A stretch of DNA of 64,000 nt from Ruminococcaceae bacterium YAD3003 (GCA_900107185.1 FNPA01000002.1:212069-276068), one strand, 5' to 3'. Positions 8,240-17,185 are shown, counted from the first letter of the stretch. The notes: generated from the letters alone by a model not told the origin. Numbers and translations: made by a program.

Positions 8240-8983
8240 TTAACCTTCAATGCATTTGAGTCTTAATGCATTAAGTTCTGATTCAGTAAGACCGTTTGAA
8301 CAAAGAAATTTGCCGGCATCGCCGTTCCACTTGGTATCCATATAAGATAAAAAGGTTTCCATGTTATGGGCATCCGACTTAAGAGCATGTCTCAAATCAG
8401 CAGGCATCTTCTGAATGAAGGGCTCCAGGAAATCCTTTAAGTAATCGTAAGAGACCTTGTAGTTATTAACGATATCTTCATGCGAAGCTCCGCTGATGAG
8501 GTAGAGGAGCGCCGCAACCACACCGGTTCTGTCTTTGCCGTGAGCGCAGTGGAACAGCGCCAGTCCTTCAGCGTTAAGAAGAACACGCATTATCTTTACG
8601 AGACTATCTGCCATCTCTTCAGCGATAATGACATAGTAGTCACCCAAAGTATGAGTGCGGATGTATTCCATGGTCGCATCTTCAGTAAGATTGGGGTTAC
8701 CGTTGAACAAAGGAATGTTATGAAAATCTGTATCAGGATCGTTCTGGAACGGATTGCCTGTTTCCTCGAGTTCGGCAGGAGCACGAAGGTCGATAACCGT
8801 CTTAACCCCGTATGCTTTAACTTCCTGAAACTGAGCTTCGTTAAGCCATTCAGGGGATCCGCTCCTCAAAAATATGCCTTTCCTAAATGTTTTACCGTCA
8901 GCCAAAGGCATACCGCCTAATTCTCTGCAGTTGATAAGAGCTAGTTCTGTTACCAGTTGTGTATCAGGGTTATATGTGTTCAT
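8240..8983 (-). CDS. tyrosine-protein phosphatase family protein
   Basis: A 247-residue cysteine phosphatase of the bacterial DUF442/Y_phosphatase3-like type. The P-loop FHCAHGKDRTGVVAALLY holds the C-x5-R signature (Cys146, Arg152), preceded by VKTVIDLRAPAELEE with the general-acid region. Such enzymes dephosphorylate phosphotyrosine or phosphoinositides; the substrate here is unknown. The frame is open for 26 more codons to a TTG, but ATG 8983 gives a protein starting at the usual place (NTYNPDTQLVTELALINCRELGG) and I take it as the start; its ribosome site is weak. A TTGTTT-18-TAGAAT pair just upstream could be its promoter. Confidence 0.88.
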   Translation of the reverse strand: MNTYNPDTQLVTELALINCRELGGMPLADGKTFRKGIFLRSGSPEWLNEAQFQEVKAYGVKTVIDLRAPAELEETGNPFQNDPDTDFHNIPLFNGNPNLTEDATMEYIRTHTLGDYYVIIAEEMADSLVKIMRVLLNAEGLALFHCAHGKDRTGVVAALLYLISGASHEDIVNNYKVSYDYLKDFLEPFIQKMPADLRHALKSDAHNMETFLSYMDTKWNGDAGKFLCSNGLTESELNALRLKCIEG

Positions 8984-9050
8984 TCCTATTCCGCCAATCC
9001 CATTAAAATAACGCGTGTATTCTAACAAACAAGAACTGGCCAAAACAAGA

Positions 9051-9079
9051 TTGACAATCAAGGCACCAAGTAATATTAT
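9051..9079 (+). promoter_or_regulatory. promoter of tRNA-Arg
   Basis: Consensus TTGACA (9051-9056), 17 bp, TATTAT (9074-9079), about 31 bp before the tRNA 5' end. Confidence 0.8.
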
Positions 9080-9110
9080 TATTAGGCTATTGGGAAACCA
9101 ATGCTTATAC

Positions 9111-9187
<77 letters not shown>

Positions 9188-9193
9188 GATACG

Positions 9194-9224
9194 AAGCTGT
9201 TGCATGCGTGCGGCAGCTTTTTTA
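9194..9224 (+). terminator. terminator after tRNA-Arg
   Basis: AAGCTGTTGCA pairs with TGCGGCAGCTT (11 bp, two G-T pairs) around TGCG, followed by a run of T. Confidence 0.85.
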
Positions 9225-9246
9225 TTACCAAAGGAGGGTTTCTGAC

Positions 9247-9771
9247 ATGTGTAAGGTTCTTGTTGTAGTTGATATGCAAAAAGATTTTATAGACGGAGCA
9301 CTGGGATTTGATGGTGCTGATAAGATCATTCCTGCTATTGCCCAGAGAATAACTGAGTACGAAGAAGCAGGACATCCTGTTCTCTATACGCTTGATACCC
9401 ACTTCGAGAATTACATGGAAACACAAGAAGGAAAGAACCTTCCTGTTCCTCACTGCATTAAGGGCAGCGAAGGTTATAAGCTCTGTGATGAGCTGAGCCC
9501 TCTGCTCGAAGGTAAGAAAGTATTCAGAAAGCTTACATTCGGCAGCCTTGAGCTTGGTGATTATCTCCAGGAGAGAGCAGATCAGATCAATTCTGTTGAG
9601 ATCTGCGGCCTCGTTTCAAATATCTGTGTTCTCTCAAATGCAGTTATTGTTAAGGCAGCTGTACCTGAAGCTGAGGTAATCGTCGATTCAAAGCTTACGG
9701 CTTCTTTTGATCCTAAGCTCCACCAGGCAACCCTGGATGTCTTAAAGGGAATACAAGTTACCGTATTATAA
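9247..9771 (+). CDS. isochorismatase/nicotinamidase-like cysteine hydrolase
   Basis: A 174-residue member of the isochorismatase superfamily. The triad positions are visible: Asp9 in VVVDMQKDF, a Lys near 91-95 (KKVFRK) and the nucleophile Cys127 in CGLVSNICVLSNA. TLDTHFENY (D50, H52) plus PVPHCIKGSEG resemble the metal-binding and substrate region of nicotinamidases, which cut nicotinamide to nicotinate in NAD salvage, so that is the most likely activity. ATG 9247 is set by AAGGAGGG (9231-9238); the open frame extending back into the tRNA is not coding. Between tRNA terminator and promoter of tig it appears monocistronic. Confidence 0.85.
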   Translation: MCKVLVVVDMQKDFIDGALGFDGADKIIPAIAQRITEYEEAGHPVLYTLDTHFENYMETQEGKNLPVPHCIKGSEGYKLCDELSPLLEGKKVFRKLTFGSLELGDYLQERADQINSVEICGLVSNICVLSNAVIVKAAVPEAEVIVDSKLTASFDPKLHQATLDVLKGIQVTVL

Positions 9772-9773
9772 TA

Positions 9774-9803
9774 TTGCAATTATTCTATTCGCTGTGATAC
9801 AAT
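9774..9803 (+). promoter_or_regulatory. putative promoter of tig
   Basis: TTGCAA (9774-9779), 18 bp, TACAAT (9798-9803) with a TG extension (TGATACAAT). It starts right after the hydrolase stop codon. Confidence 0.5.
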
Positions 9804-9851
9804 TCATACTCGGCTATTTATGTTAATTAATTATAATTTGGAGGATATAAC

Positions 9852-11180
9852 ATGGCATCCACAATTGAGAAGAAAGAACATTCTCAGGTAGTAATCACTC
9901 TTGAGGCAAACAAGGAAGAGTGGAACGAAGCGCTTAAGAAGTCTTATGGCAAGAACAAGAACCGCTTCCAGGTACCCGGTTTCCGTAAGGGTAAGGTTCC
10001 TTATCAGCTCGTTTGCCAGTATTACGGAGAGGGCGTTCTTTATGAGGACGCTATGAACGAGATCGCTAACGCTCAGTATCCTGAGGCAGTTAAGGAGCAC
10101 GATCTTAAGGTTGTTTCCAGACCTGAGATGGATGTAACAGACATCAACGAAGACGGTATCAAGTACACAATCACAGTATACGTTAAGCCTGAGTTCGAAC
10201 TCGGTCAGTACGAAGGCGTTGAAGTTCCTTTTAAGGACTTCGAAGTAACTGACGAGGATGTTGATGCTGAGATCGAGCGTATGAGAAAGAGAAACGCTTC
10301 TCTCGAGGAAGTTACAGACCGTCCTGCTCAGGAAGGCGATACAGTAACAATCGACTATGAAGGATTTAAGGATGGCGTTGCTTTTGAAGGCGGCAAGGGC
10401 GAGGGTTATAACCTCAAGCTCGGTTCCAAGTCTTTCATCCCCGGATTCGAGGAGCAGGTTGCCGGTCACAACGTTGGTGAGGAATTCACAATCGAAGTTA
10501 AGTTCCCTGAAGAATATCACGCAGAAGACCTCAAGGGTGCTGATGCTACATTCAATGTAAAGATTCACGCAATCAAGGCTGAGAATCTTCCTGAGTTGGA
10601 CGATGAGTTCGCTAAGGACGTTTCAGAGTTCGATACACTTGATGAGCTCAAGGCTGATGTAAGAGCTAAGCAGCAGGAGAGAGCAGATAAGGACAATAAG
10701 GCCGGATTCGAGAACGAGACAGTTCGTGTCGTATGCGACAACTGCGAGATCGATATTCCTCAGTCCATGATCGACAACGAAGTTGAGCAGATGGCTGACG
10801 ATCAGGCAGCTCGTATGTCTAACCAGGGTATCGCTCTTGATATGTATCTCCAGTATGTTGGCCAGAGTATGGATGACTTCAAGAAGTCTCTTGAGCCTAT
10901 GGCTAGAGTAAGAGTTAAGTCTTCACTCGTAATCGAGAAGATCACAGAGAAGATCGATCCTGAAGTTACAGCTGAAGAGTATGAGGAAGAACTCAAGACA
11001 ATCGCTAACAACTACAAGATCGATATTGAGGAAGTTAAGAAGTCTATCGGTGAGGATTCTGCATTCATTAAGGATTCCATCAAGGCTAGAAAGACTGTTG
11101 AGTATCTTGCATCAAAGGCAGTTAAGGTTGAGCCTAAGCCTGCTGAAGAAGCTAAGGAAGATGCAAAGACTGAAGAGTAA
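9852..11180 (+). CDS. tig: trigger factor (ribosome-bound chaperone, prolyl isomerase)
   Basis: A 442-residue protein with the three trigger factor domains. The N-terminal ribosome-binding domain has the signature VPGFRKGKVPYQLV (residues 38-51), which docks on ribosomal protein L23. An FKBP-type isomerase domain spans about 150-245 (GDTVTIDYEGFKDGVAFEGGKGEGYNLKLGSKSFIPGFEEQVAGHNVGEEF). The rest is the helical substrate-cradling domain, with a lysine/glutamate-rich tail. It folds nascent chains at the tunnel exit. GGAGG precedes ATG 9852. Strong codon bias suits an abundant protein. clpP/clpX, often downstream of tig, are absent here. Confidence 0.97.
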   Translation: MASTIEKKEHSQVVITLEANKEEWNEALKKSYGKNKNRFQVPGFRKGKVPYQLVCQYYGEGVLYEDAMNEIANAQYPEAVKEHDLKVVSRPEMDVTDINEDGIKYTITVYVKPEFELGQYEGVEVPFKDFEVTDEDVDAEIERMRKRNASLEEVTDRPAQEGDTVTIDYEGFKDGVAFEGGKGEGYNLKLGSKSFIPGFEEQVAGHNVGEEFTIEVKFPEEYHAEDLKGADATFNVKIHAIKAENLPELDDEFAKDVSEFDTLDELKADVRAKQQERADKDNKAGFENETVRVVCDNCEIDIPQSMIDNEVEQMADDQAARMSNQGIALDMYLQYVGQSMDDFKKSLEPMARVRVKSSLVIEKITEKIDPEVTAEEYEEELKTIANNYKIDIEEVKKSIGEDSAFIKDSIKARKTVEYLASKAVKVEPKPAEEAKEDAKTEE

Positions 11181-11199
11181 TTCCTAATTACAATTAAAT

Positions 11200-11232
11200 A
11201 TTAATAGGCTGTACGATGTACAGCCTATTAAT
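11200..11232. terminator. bidirectional terminator between tig and the acyltransferase gene
   Basis: A perfect 15-bp stem, ATTAATAGGCTGTAC with its complement, around the 3-nt loop GAT. The flanks are AT-rich on both sides and the two genes converge on it. Confidence 0.75.
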
Positions 11233-11258
11233 TTGAAATAATATATTCAGATTAATAT

Positions 11259-12350
11259 CTAGATATTTCTTATTTTATAATAATAATTTGATGCCGCTTT
11301 AAAGATCACACTGAAAATTGAATAAAGAATTATTCCTAATGTAAAAATAACAAGTACATATAACCCTATATACAAAATTAACATACCATAATTTTTATAG
11401 TATATAAGTTCTATCCAATTAACTTTAAAAAACCATTGCCATGAATATGAATTATCATGAAGTAAATATACTATAAATGTTGATGAGCCAATAAAGTTAA
11501 TAATATTAGAATTCTTAATTGTTATTCTGCTAAACAATTCAAAAAGAGCTACTCCGATTATTACACAAGGTATGGAATAAACACTATATCCGTTAATTAC
11601 AAGATTATAAGAAATTTGCTTATTGAAAATTGCATTGTTAATATTACCTTGTGAATATAAATAATAAGAACCACTCATCATTAAAACTACTATGACAATA
11701 GTGAGAACCAGAAGTACAGATTTGATTTTCTTGAGTGGATTATATAATCGAATATAACCACCTAACATGAAAATAAAAACACCAGTTACGATTACATCAG
11801 GTATTGTTTTGTTAATAGCGCTTCGTATGTAACTAAAACTTATAATCGAAAACAAAATCAATAATAGAGTTGCGTGTTTTTTGCGATCGATTTTTGGGGA
11901 TAATATATTATTAAATATATATGCCATTATTATTATTGATAAATAATAACCCGCAAACCACCACCCATCGTTAAATGATCTTATGCTAACGGTTGAACGG
12001 ATAAGTTCGTGATGAATATGTATATAAGAAATAAACATTAGGATAAATACGATAAAAATCATTTCAGAAGCAATTTTAACAATTTGCTTTGAAATATTAA
12101 TCTGACGATTGATCATAAAATATCCGCTTAGCAATATAAATAAATTATTTCCAATAGTTCCTAATGAACATGCTAAATCTGTTATAACTAATCTTCTATA
12201 AACAGAAAAGTTAGTAAACAAAGCTGCGGAATCATATTGAGTTGGGTTTACTAATTGCTCATTTATACAATGAGCAAATATATGACAAACAACAATAAGA
12301 ACCATAGCAAAGATTCTCATTAATTCAAACTTTGAATCGCGTTTTGACAT
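11259..12350 (-). CDS. membrane acyltransferase, family 3
   Basis: A 363-residue integral membrane protein of the acyltransferase-3 (OafA/WecH-like) family, which O-acetylates surface sugars or other extracellular acceptors. The N-terminus KFELMRIFAMVLIVVCHI carries the R and the catalytic-type His of helix 1; about ten hydrophobic helices follow. ATG 12350 is preferred to the upstream ATG because GAGAGGTC lies 8-9 bp before it. The gene is much more AT-rich than its neighbours, which suggests recent acquisition. It follows argJ by 27 bp on the same strand and may be read from the argJ promoter, although no metabolic link is evident. Confidence 0.85.
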   Translation of the reverse strand: MSKRDSKFELMRIFAMVLIVVCHIFAHCINEQLVNPTQYDSAALFTNFSVYRRLVITDLACSLGTIGNNLFILLSGYFMINRQINISKQIVKIASEMIFIVFILMFISYIHIHHELIRSTVSIRSFNDGWWFAGYYLSIIIMAYIFNNILSPKIDRKKHATLLLILFSIISFSYIRSAINKTIPDVIVTGVFIFMLGGYIRLYNPLKKIKSVLLVLTIVIVVLMMSGSYYLYSQGNINNAIFNKQISYNLVINGYSVYSIPCVIIGVALFELFSRITIKNSNIINFIGSSTFIVYLLHDNSYSWQWFFKVNWIELIYYKNYGMLILYIGLYVLVIFTLGIILYSIFSVIFKAASNYYYKIRNI

Positions 12351-12377
12351 ACAAATGACCTCTCTCAAAAAATGCAA

Positions 12378-13631
12378 TTACGTTCTGTAGCTTCCGTTAA
12401 TCTTTACGTAATCGTATGAGAAGTCGCATGTGAACATTCTGTCGTAAGCGTCGCCCTCATAAAGAGTGATATCGACCTTAAGGTCATGTTCAGCTAACAG
12501 TCTGGAAGCTTCTTCCTCATCGAAATTAACTGCAGCTCCATCCTTGTACATAAGAAGACCGGAGAGTCTGATATCGACCTTCTCAGGATCAAACATCGCA
12601 CCAGAATATCCGACAGCTGTAAGGATACGGCCGATATTTGCATCTTCACCGAAGAAAGCTGTCTTGCAAAGAGGAGATCTCGCTACAGAAGTTACGATAA
12701 GCTTAGCGTCTTTCTCATCCTTTGCTCCGTGAACTTCAATCTCAACAAACTTGGTTGCGCCTTCGCCATCAGCAGCGAGCATTCTTGCAATGTCTTCAGC
12801 GAGCTTACAAAGAGCATCTTCTACGATCTGATAGTCTTCTGTGCCTTCTGAGATCTCAACGCCTGAAGCACCGTTTGCAAATACTACAACCATATCGCAA
12901 ACAGACGTATCACCATCAACGCTGACTCTGTTGAAAGTGTATTTAACAGCTTTCTGGAGCATTTTCTTTAATGAAGCAGATTCGATTCCACAGTCGGTTG
13001 TGAAGATGCCGATCATGGTAGCGAGGTTAGGGTGGATCATACCGGAACCTTTTGCCATACCGGAGATAGTAACTGTCTTACCATCAGTCAGTTCGATCTG
13101 AGCAGATACTTCCTTCGGTACTGTATCAGTAGTCATCATGGCAAACTCTGCGTTGTGAGCAGTTTCTTCTGAAGAAGAAAGACCATTAACCAACGAAGGA
13201 ATAGCAGAAGTCATCTTATCAAGAGGAAGTCTTGAACCGATAACACCTGTTGAAGCTGTAAGGATCTCAGATGTCTCACAACCCAAAAGGGAAGCAGCAG
13301 TCTCTGCAACCTTGGTTGCATCCTCAACACCAACCTTACCGACACCGGCATTAGCGACCTTACTGTTAACAATAATTCCGCGAGCCTTACCTGTATTCTC
13401 AATAATATTTAGAGATCTTACGAGTGAATGTCCCTTTACTAAGTTAGATGTATAAACACCTGCTACATTACAGAGTGTATCGGAATAAACCATACCGAGA
13501 TCAAGATAAGATGACTTGGGGTCATTCTCATTAATGTTAGCGGGATCAGCACACTTCATTCCTGCTGATACACCGTTAGCCTTAAAGCCCTTGGGCATTG
13601 TGATATAAGATTTAGTTAATTCTTCTGCCAT
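12378..13631 (-). CDS. argJ: ArgJ: glutamate N-acetyltransferase / ornithine acetyltransferase
   Basis: A 417-residue self-cleaving N-terminal-nucleophile-type enzyme that moves the acetyl group from N-acetylornithine to glutamate (and may also use acetyl-CoA) in arginine synthesis. The cleavage motif is KGSGMIHPNLATMIGIF, with Thr205 as the expected nucleophile and new N-terminus of the beta chain; GVYTSNLVKG and the C-terminal FSYDYVKINGSYRT end are typical. ATG 13631 has CGAGG about 7 bp upstream. A consensus promoter and an ARG box precede it. No other arg genes are nearby. Confidence 0.96.
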   Translation of the reverse strand: MAEELTKSYITMPKGFKANGVSAGMKCADPANINENDPKSSYLDLGMVYSDTLCNVAGVYTSNLVKGHSLVRSLNIIENTGKARGIIVNSKVANAGVGKVGVEDATKVAETAASLLGCETSEILTASTGVIGSRLPLDKMTSAIPSLVNGLSSSEETAHNAEFAMMTTDTVPKEVSAQIELTDGKTVTISGMAKGSGMIHPNLATMIGIFTTDCGIESASLKKMLQKAVKYTFNRVSVDGDTSVCDMVVVFANGASGVEISEGTEDYQIVEDALCKLAEDIARMLAADGEGATKFVEIEVHGAKDEKDAKLIVTSVARSPLCKTAFFGEDANIGRILTAVGYSGAMFDPEKVDIRLSGLLMYKDGAAVNFDEEEASRLLAEHDLKVDITLYEGDAYDRMFTCDFSYDYVKINGSYRT

Positions 13632-13655
13632 ATAAAACCTCGAAAAAATAGAATG

Positions 13656-13669
13656 TGTATAAATATGCA
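13656..13669. promoter_or_regulatory. ARG box (ArgR/AhrC operator) in the argJ leader
   Basis: TGTATAAATATGCA fits the ARG-box core TGNATWWWWATNCA exactly. It lies about 20-30 bp downstream of the argJ -10 box, where bound arginine repressor would block transcription. Only a single box is obvious. Confidence 0.55.
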
Positions 13670-13690
13670 TAATCTTGTATATTTCTGCAC

Positions 13691-13719
13691 ATAATACACT
13701 TGGCTCTTGATCAAGTCAA
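13691..13719 (-). promoter_or_regulatory. promoter of argJ
   Basis: On the minus strand, TTGACT, 17 bp, TATTAT. Forward-strand positions: -35 at 13714-13719, -10 at 13691-13696. Confidence 0.8.
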
Positions 13720-13782
13720 CACGAATTATATATTAGTAACTAACAAAATAATACTTTAATATGTGTGTATGAAATAAAGTGC

Positions 13783-13811
13783 TTGACTTGAAAACACCTT
13801 AACTTTATAAT
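13783..13811 (+). promoter_or_regulatory. promoter of the His-Gln-Lys tRNA operon
   Basis: TTGACT (13783-13788), 17 bp, TATAAT (13806-13811), 22 bp before tRNA-His. Confidence 0.85.
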
Positions 13812-13832
13812 TTCAAGGCAATTGGCTGTCAT

Positions 13833-13910
13833 GGTGGGATTAGTTCAGTTGGTTAGAGCGCTAGTTTGTGGCACTAGATATCATGGGTTCGAATCCCATA
13901 TCCCACCCCA
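13833..13910 (+). tRNA. tRNA-His (anticodon GTG)
   Basis: A complete tRNA with encoded CCA. The acceptor GTGGGAT pairs with ATCCCAC and an extra 5' G (13833) faces the discriminator C, the identity mark of tRNA-His. Anticodon loop TTGTGGC; T-loop GGTTCGAATCC. Confidence 0.97.
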
Positions 13911-13935
13911 ATTTTATCAAATTGCCTCTTATCAC

Positions 13936-14009
13936 TGGGGTGTAGCCAAGGGGTAAGGCACGGGTCTTTGACTCCCGCATCGTAGGTTCAAATCCTGCCA
14001 CCCCAGCCA
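13936..14009 (+). tRNA. tRNA-Gln (anticodon TTG)
   Basis: Acceptor TGGGGTG pairs with CACCCCA, anticodon loop CTTTGAC with TTG, T-arm GTAGGTTCAAATCCTGC, encoded CCA. Confidence 0.97.
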
Positions 14010-14012
14010 AAT

Positions 14013-14088
14013 GGTTCACTAGCTCAGCCGGTAGAGCACTTGACTTTTAATCAAGGGGTCTGGAGTTCGAACCTCCAGTGAGCCACCA
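14013..14088 (+). tRNA. tRNA-Lys (anticodon TTT)
   Basis: Acceptor GGTTCAC pairs with GTGAGCC (one G-T), anticodon stem TTGAC...ATCAA with TTT, T-arm CTGGAGTTCGAACCTCCAG, encoded CCA. Three nucleotides separate it from tRNA-Gln. Confidence 0.97.
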
Positions 14089-14102
14089 AATTGCAAATAA
14101 AC

Positions 14103-14129
14103 AACTCTCACATATGTGGGAGTTTTTTT
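14103..14129 (+). terminator. terminator of the tRNA operon
   Basis: AACTCTCAC pairs with GTGGGAGTT (9 bp, one T-G pair) around ATAT, followed by seven T. Confidence 0.92.
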
Positions 14130-14335
14130 ATTCCTAAGTTATGTGGTCGAGTTACTAAGAATGCGCATATAACCCCTAAAACATAAAATATATTTCAGTT
14201 TTAAATTACAATATCGTGACAAAACGGCCATCTGCCCGATTTTTGCTTGATTTTTTGGTTATTTCAGACACCTGAGATGGTAAAATTACATTAAATATGC
14301 ACAGAGGTATTCTGCGCACATATAAGAGGTAGATA

Positions 14336-15601
14336 TTGAACATTAGGGTATTTAAAATTTTATCAGCATGTTTGGCTGCAGGAATTGCAGTCGGTTCATT
14401 AAGCATGCATAAGTGCGGATCTGAGAAGAAGATTGAGCTTCAGAGTCCTTCCTTGTTAGGACCTGATGCTGTTCAGTTCGAAGGTATCTATGGTGCTGCG
14501 CTTGATATTGATGATACCGGCATGGTTCCTATGAGCTATAACAATGCTAACTTCAATATTGACAGATTCACTATAGTAGCTGATACATCTTATACTGATA
14601 TCGCATCGGAGTATGGTAAGAATCCCGGAGATCCTGTCACATACGATGGTGGTACTTATTGGATCGTAAGAGATACTGTTCTCATTTCTGCAAAGAACGA
14701 TAATGCTGATCAGGATGAAGAATCCAATAGTGAAGATGAAGTAATCTATCTTAGTCTTTCAGATACAGTAACCCGAATCTCTTATACGAGTGAATGGTCA
14801 TTAGTTAAGCTCGCTGACGGCAGACAGGGTTATCTGAAGAGTTCTTATCTGTCTGATGAAGAGGTTACTCCTGTTCCGACAGCTACACCGGAACCTGAAC
14901 CCGAGCCTGAAACACACGTTGACTATGTTGAGCCTGATACAGGTTCTTCGACTTCTTATACACCTGAGCCTGATTACAGTTCTTCAGGTAACGATTACGA
15001 AGAATATGACCGTGACATGATGGTATATGCCGGCTGTGCTCTTAACACGAGATCAGGCCCAGGTATCTCATATTCATTGCTCTCTACACTGTCATTCGGA
15101 ACACCGATCTATGTTATTGCTGAGACAGATAACGGTTGGTATAAGTCCTATGACGGTTACTATGTAAAGGCTAGTCTTACACTCGATTACGAGCCTGCTC
15201 CGACACCGACACCTGAGCCTTACTATTACGATGATGGCGGTGATTCAGACTTCGCTGCATATATTAAGAGTTTTATCGGTTGTAGCTATGTCTATGGTGG
15301 TGCTTCACCTGATGGTTTTGATTGTTCCGGATTCGTTATGTATTGCTATCAGACATATTACAATATCTATCTGCCTCATGGTGCTACGAGCCAGTCTTAC
15401 AGAGGATATGAAGTCGATCCGAGCGATATTCAGGTAGGTGATATTATCTGCTTTGACCGAAATTGGGATGGTACGATGGAACACTCTGCGCTCTATGTTG
15501 GTAATGACACATATGTACATGCGCAGAACTCAGCTACGGGCGTAGTAGCATCGACGTTCTCGTCGGCATCCGGAGTTGCGACTATCAGAAGAGTTCTGTA
15601 A
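14336..15601 (+). CDS. secreted NlpC/P60 peptidoglycan hydrolase with SH3b domains
   Basis: A 421-residue exported protein. Residues 1-27 look like a signal sequence. An SH3b-like region lies at about 95-173, a proline/glutamate-rich linker at 178-215, a second SH3b domain at 230-285 (ALNTRSGPGISYSLLSTLSFGTPIYVI) and another linker at 286-303. The C-terminal NlpC/P60 domain has Cys330 (FDCSGFV), His383 (EHSALYVG) and a third polar residue near His395, which cut gamma-D-glutamyl-diamino acid bonds in the cell wall. Start is TTG 14336 with AAGAGGT just upstream. The 200 bp before it hold no gene; TAAAAT at 14281 is a possible -10 without a clear -35. Confidence 0.92.
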   Translation: MNIRVFKILSACLAAGIAVGSLSMHKCGSEKKIELQSPSLLGPDAVQFEGIYGAALDIDDTGMVPMSYNNANFNIDRFTIVADTSYTDIASEYGKNPGDPVTYDGGTYWIVRDTVLISAKNDNADQDEESNSEDEVIYLSLSDTVTRISYTSEWSLVKLADGRQGYLKSSYLSDEEVTPVPTATPEPEPEPETHVDYVEPDTGSSTSYTPEPDYSSSGNDYEEYDRDMMVYAGCALNTRSGPGISYSLLSTLSFGTPIYVIAETDNGWYKSYDGYYVKASLTLDYEPAPTPTPEPYYYDDGGDSDFAAYIKSFIGCSYVYGGASPDGFDCSGFVMYCYQTYYNIYLPHGATSQSYRGYEVDPSDIQVGDIICFDRNWDGTMEHSALYVGNDTYVHAQNSATGVVASTFSSASGVATIRRVL

Positions 15602-15605
15602 CAAA

Positions 15606-15635
15606 AAACAAGGCATCCAATCGGATGCCTTGTTT
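15606..15635. terminator. bidirectional terminator between the NlpC/P60 gene and pepV
   Basis: AAACAAGGCATCC and its perfect complement form a 13-bp stem around AATC; T-runs follow in both directions, stronger on the minus strand. Confidence 0.88.
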
Positions 15636-15655
15636 CTTATTTAGACTATTTCCTT

Positions 15656-16972
15656 TTATTTAGTCAGCCCCACAATTGCTTCCATCAGGACCTTTACATC
15701 TGTTTCAAAATCCTGAAGTGCTCTGCATTCATTAGCCTGATGACACTGATCTTCCTGCCAGGGTGTCTGTATCCCGAATGCAATAGTGTTAGGCATATGA
15801 CGGGCATATGTTCCACCGCCGATTGCTATCGGTTCAGTGAATTCAGATAAGTATTCAGGTTTGAATCCGGAATAAGAAGACATGTTGTTCTTCCAGATAT
15901 CTGTAAGAAGCCCGATTTCAGGTAGATCTTTTGATTTGTATAGAGGATCCATCTTATTTGTAATTTCACATTTGAGGCCATATGCAGAAGCCTTTGAACC
16001 GATATAAGAGGCTATATCATCCATGCTGTAAGTAACAGGGCATCTGATATCTATAACCAGTGATTCACCTGTAGCATCACACTTCAAGATTGCCGGATTT
16101 GCTGTTACACGGCCTGATTCATCGCAAATTGAACAGCCGGTATATTCAGCAGATGTAGAATTAACCAATTCAGAAGAAATGAATCTGAGAATAGGTGACG
16201 CTGAATAGTCAACTGATTCACTATCCAGTAATCGGATCATCTCAAAGATTGCGTTAACACCCAGATCAGGCTTTGATGCATGAGCTGTTTTGCCTTTAAC
16301 GGAATAATCCTTGCCATTAATCACACACGAACTGCTGGCAGGAACCATATTGGCAGCAGAGCCTGCTGAAGCTGTAACAGCGGATGGTGAAGATGTAGAA
16401 ATCTTAATGTTCATTATTCCTTTTTCTGCATAAATTACAGGAAATTCTGCGTCCGGAGTAATCGAGAATGAAGGAATATCACCTTTTTCTGCATATGTTT
16501 CTACACAAGAGCAGGTGCGTTCTTCGTCTGTCCCCAGGATCAATCGGATGCGTTTAGCAGGAACATATCCGCGATCCATAAGTCTCTTCATTGCAAAATA
16601 ACTGGCAGCGGCTGGACCTTTGTCATCAACAATACCGCGGCCGTATAAAACACAATCTTTTATTTCCAGCTCGAAAGGTGAAGTAGTCCAACCATCACCA
16701 GAAGGCACTACATCCAGATGACAAACTATACCGATCAAATCAGCATTTTCAGGTCCGAATTCGCACCAGCCGACACGGTTATCGATAATGCCTGTGCGCA
16801 TTCCTGCTGAAGCAGCTTTGTCTAAAAAGAACTTTAATGCTGTAAAGGGTTTAAGTCCATATGGAAGAATCCCATTTTCAGCAGATTCAACAGGGTTTCC
16901 ACCGGTACTATCTATAGCGATTAAGTCCTTAAGAAATGAGAATTCTTCATTCGATAAAGCAGAATTGTTCAT
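15656..16972 (-). CDS. pepV: Xaa-His dipeptidase PepV, M20 metallopeptidase
   Basis: A 438-residue cytoplasmic di-zinc peptidase that cleaves dipeptides. Metal and catalytic residues of the M20 family are visible: VCHLDVVPSGDGW (His and Asp ligand region), YGRGIVDDKGPAAASYFAMKRL (bridging Asp), GTDEERTCSC (catalytic Glu and ligand Glu), and the closing GGGTYARHMPNTIAFG with the last His ligand. PepV-type enzymes use a large lid domain in the middle (about 180-330), which is present. ATG 16972 is chosen because GGGAGG lies 6 bp upstream; the ATG six codons further out has none. Confidence 0.93.
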   Translation of the reverse strand: MNNSALSNEEFSFLKDLIAIDSTGGNPVESAENGILPYGLKPFTALKFFLDKAASAGMRTGIIDNRVGWCEFGPENADLIGIVCHLDVVPSGDGWTTSPFELEIKDCVLYGRGIVDDKGPAAASYFAMKRLMDRGYVPAKRIRLILGTDEERTCSCVETYAEKGDIPSFSITPDAEFPVIYAEKGIMNIKISTSSPSAVTASAGSAANMVPASSSCVINGKDYSVKGKTAHASKPDLGVNAIFEMIRLLDSESVDYSASPILRFISSELVNSTSAEYTGCSICDESGRVTANPAILKCDATGESLVIDIRCPVTYSMDDIASYIGSKASAYGLKCEITNKMDPLYKSKDLPEIGLLTDIWKNNMSSYSGFKPEYLSEFTEPIAIGGGTYARHMPNTIAFGIQTPWQEDQCHQANECRALQDFETDVKVLMEAIVGLTK

Positions 16973-17058
16973 ATTAAGCCTCCCAAGCAATAGGAAATCA
17001 TGAAAATCTTATCACAATTAGTGTTAACATACATTAAGACTGATTGTGTTTGACAGTT

Positions 17059-17097
17059 TGCCCATATGCCGCATTATCTATGTAAAAGGTATGGGCA
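17059..17097. other. inverted repeat upstream of the polysaccharide operon
   Basis: TGCCCATA and TATGGGCA form a perfect 8-bp inverted repeat with a 23-bp spacer, between the divergent pepV gene and the polysaccharide promoter. It lies just upstream of the -35 box, where an activator could bind. Confidence 0.4.
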
Positions 17098-17117
17098 TAT
17101 CGCGGTAGCCTTGTTAT

Positions 17118-17146
17118 TTGTATAAAAAAGACAAGAAGTTTATAAT
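17118..17146 (+). promoter_or_regulatory. promoter of the surface polysaccharide operon
   Basis: TTGTAT (17118-17123), 17 bp, TATAAT (17141-17146). ATG of the first gene is 40 bp downstream, with AGGAG at 17173-17177. Confidence 0.7.
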
Positions 17147-17185
17147 TGTTACGTCTAATAATAATATTATATAGGAGCTTATCTG

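Noticed and set aside
14130..14335. c-di-AMP riboswitch before the NlpC/P60 gene
   Set aside because: Such genes often carry one, but the gap is AT-rich with no matching conserved blocks or stems.
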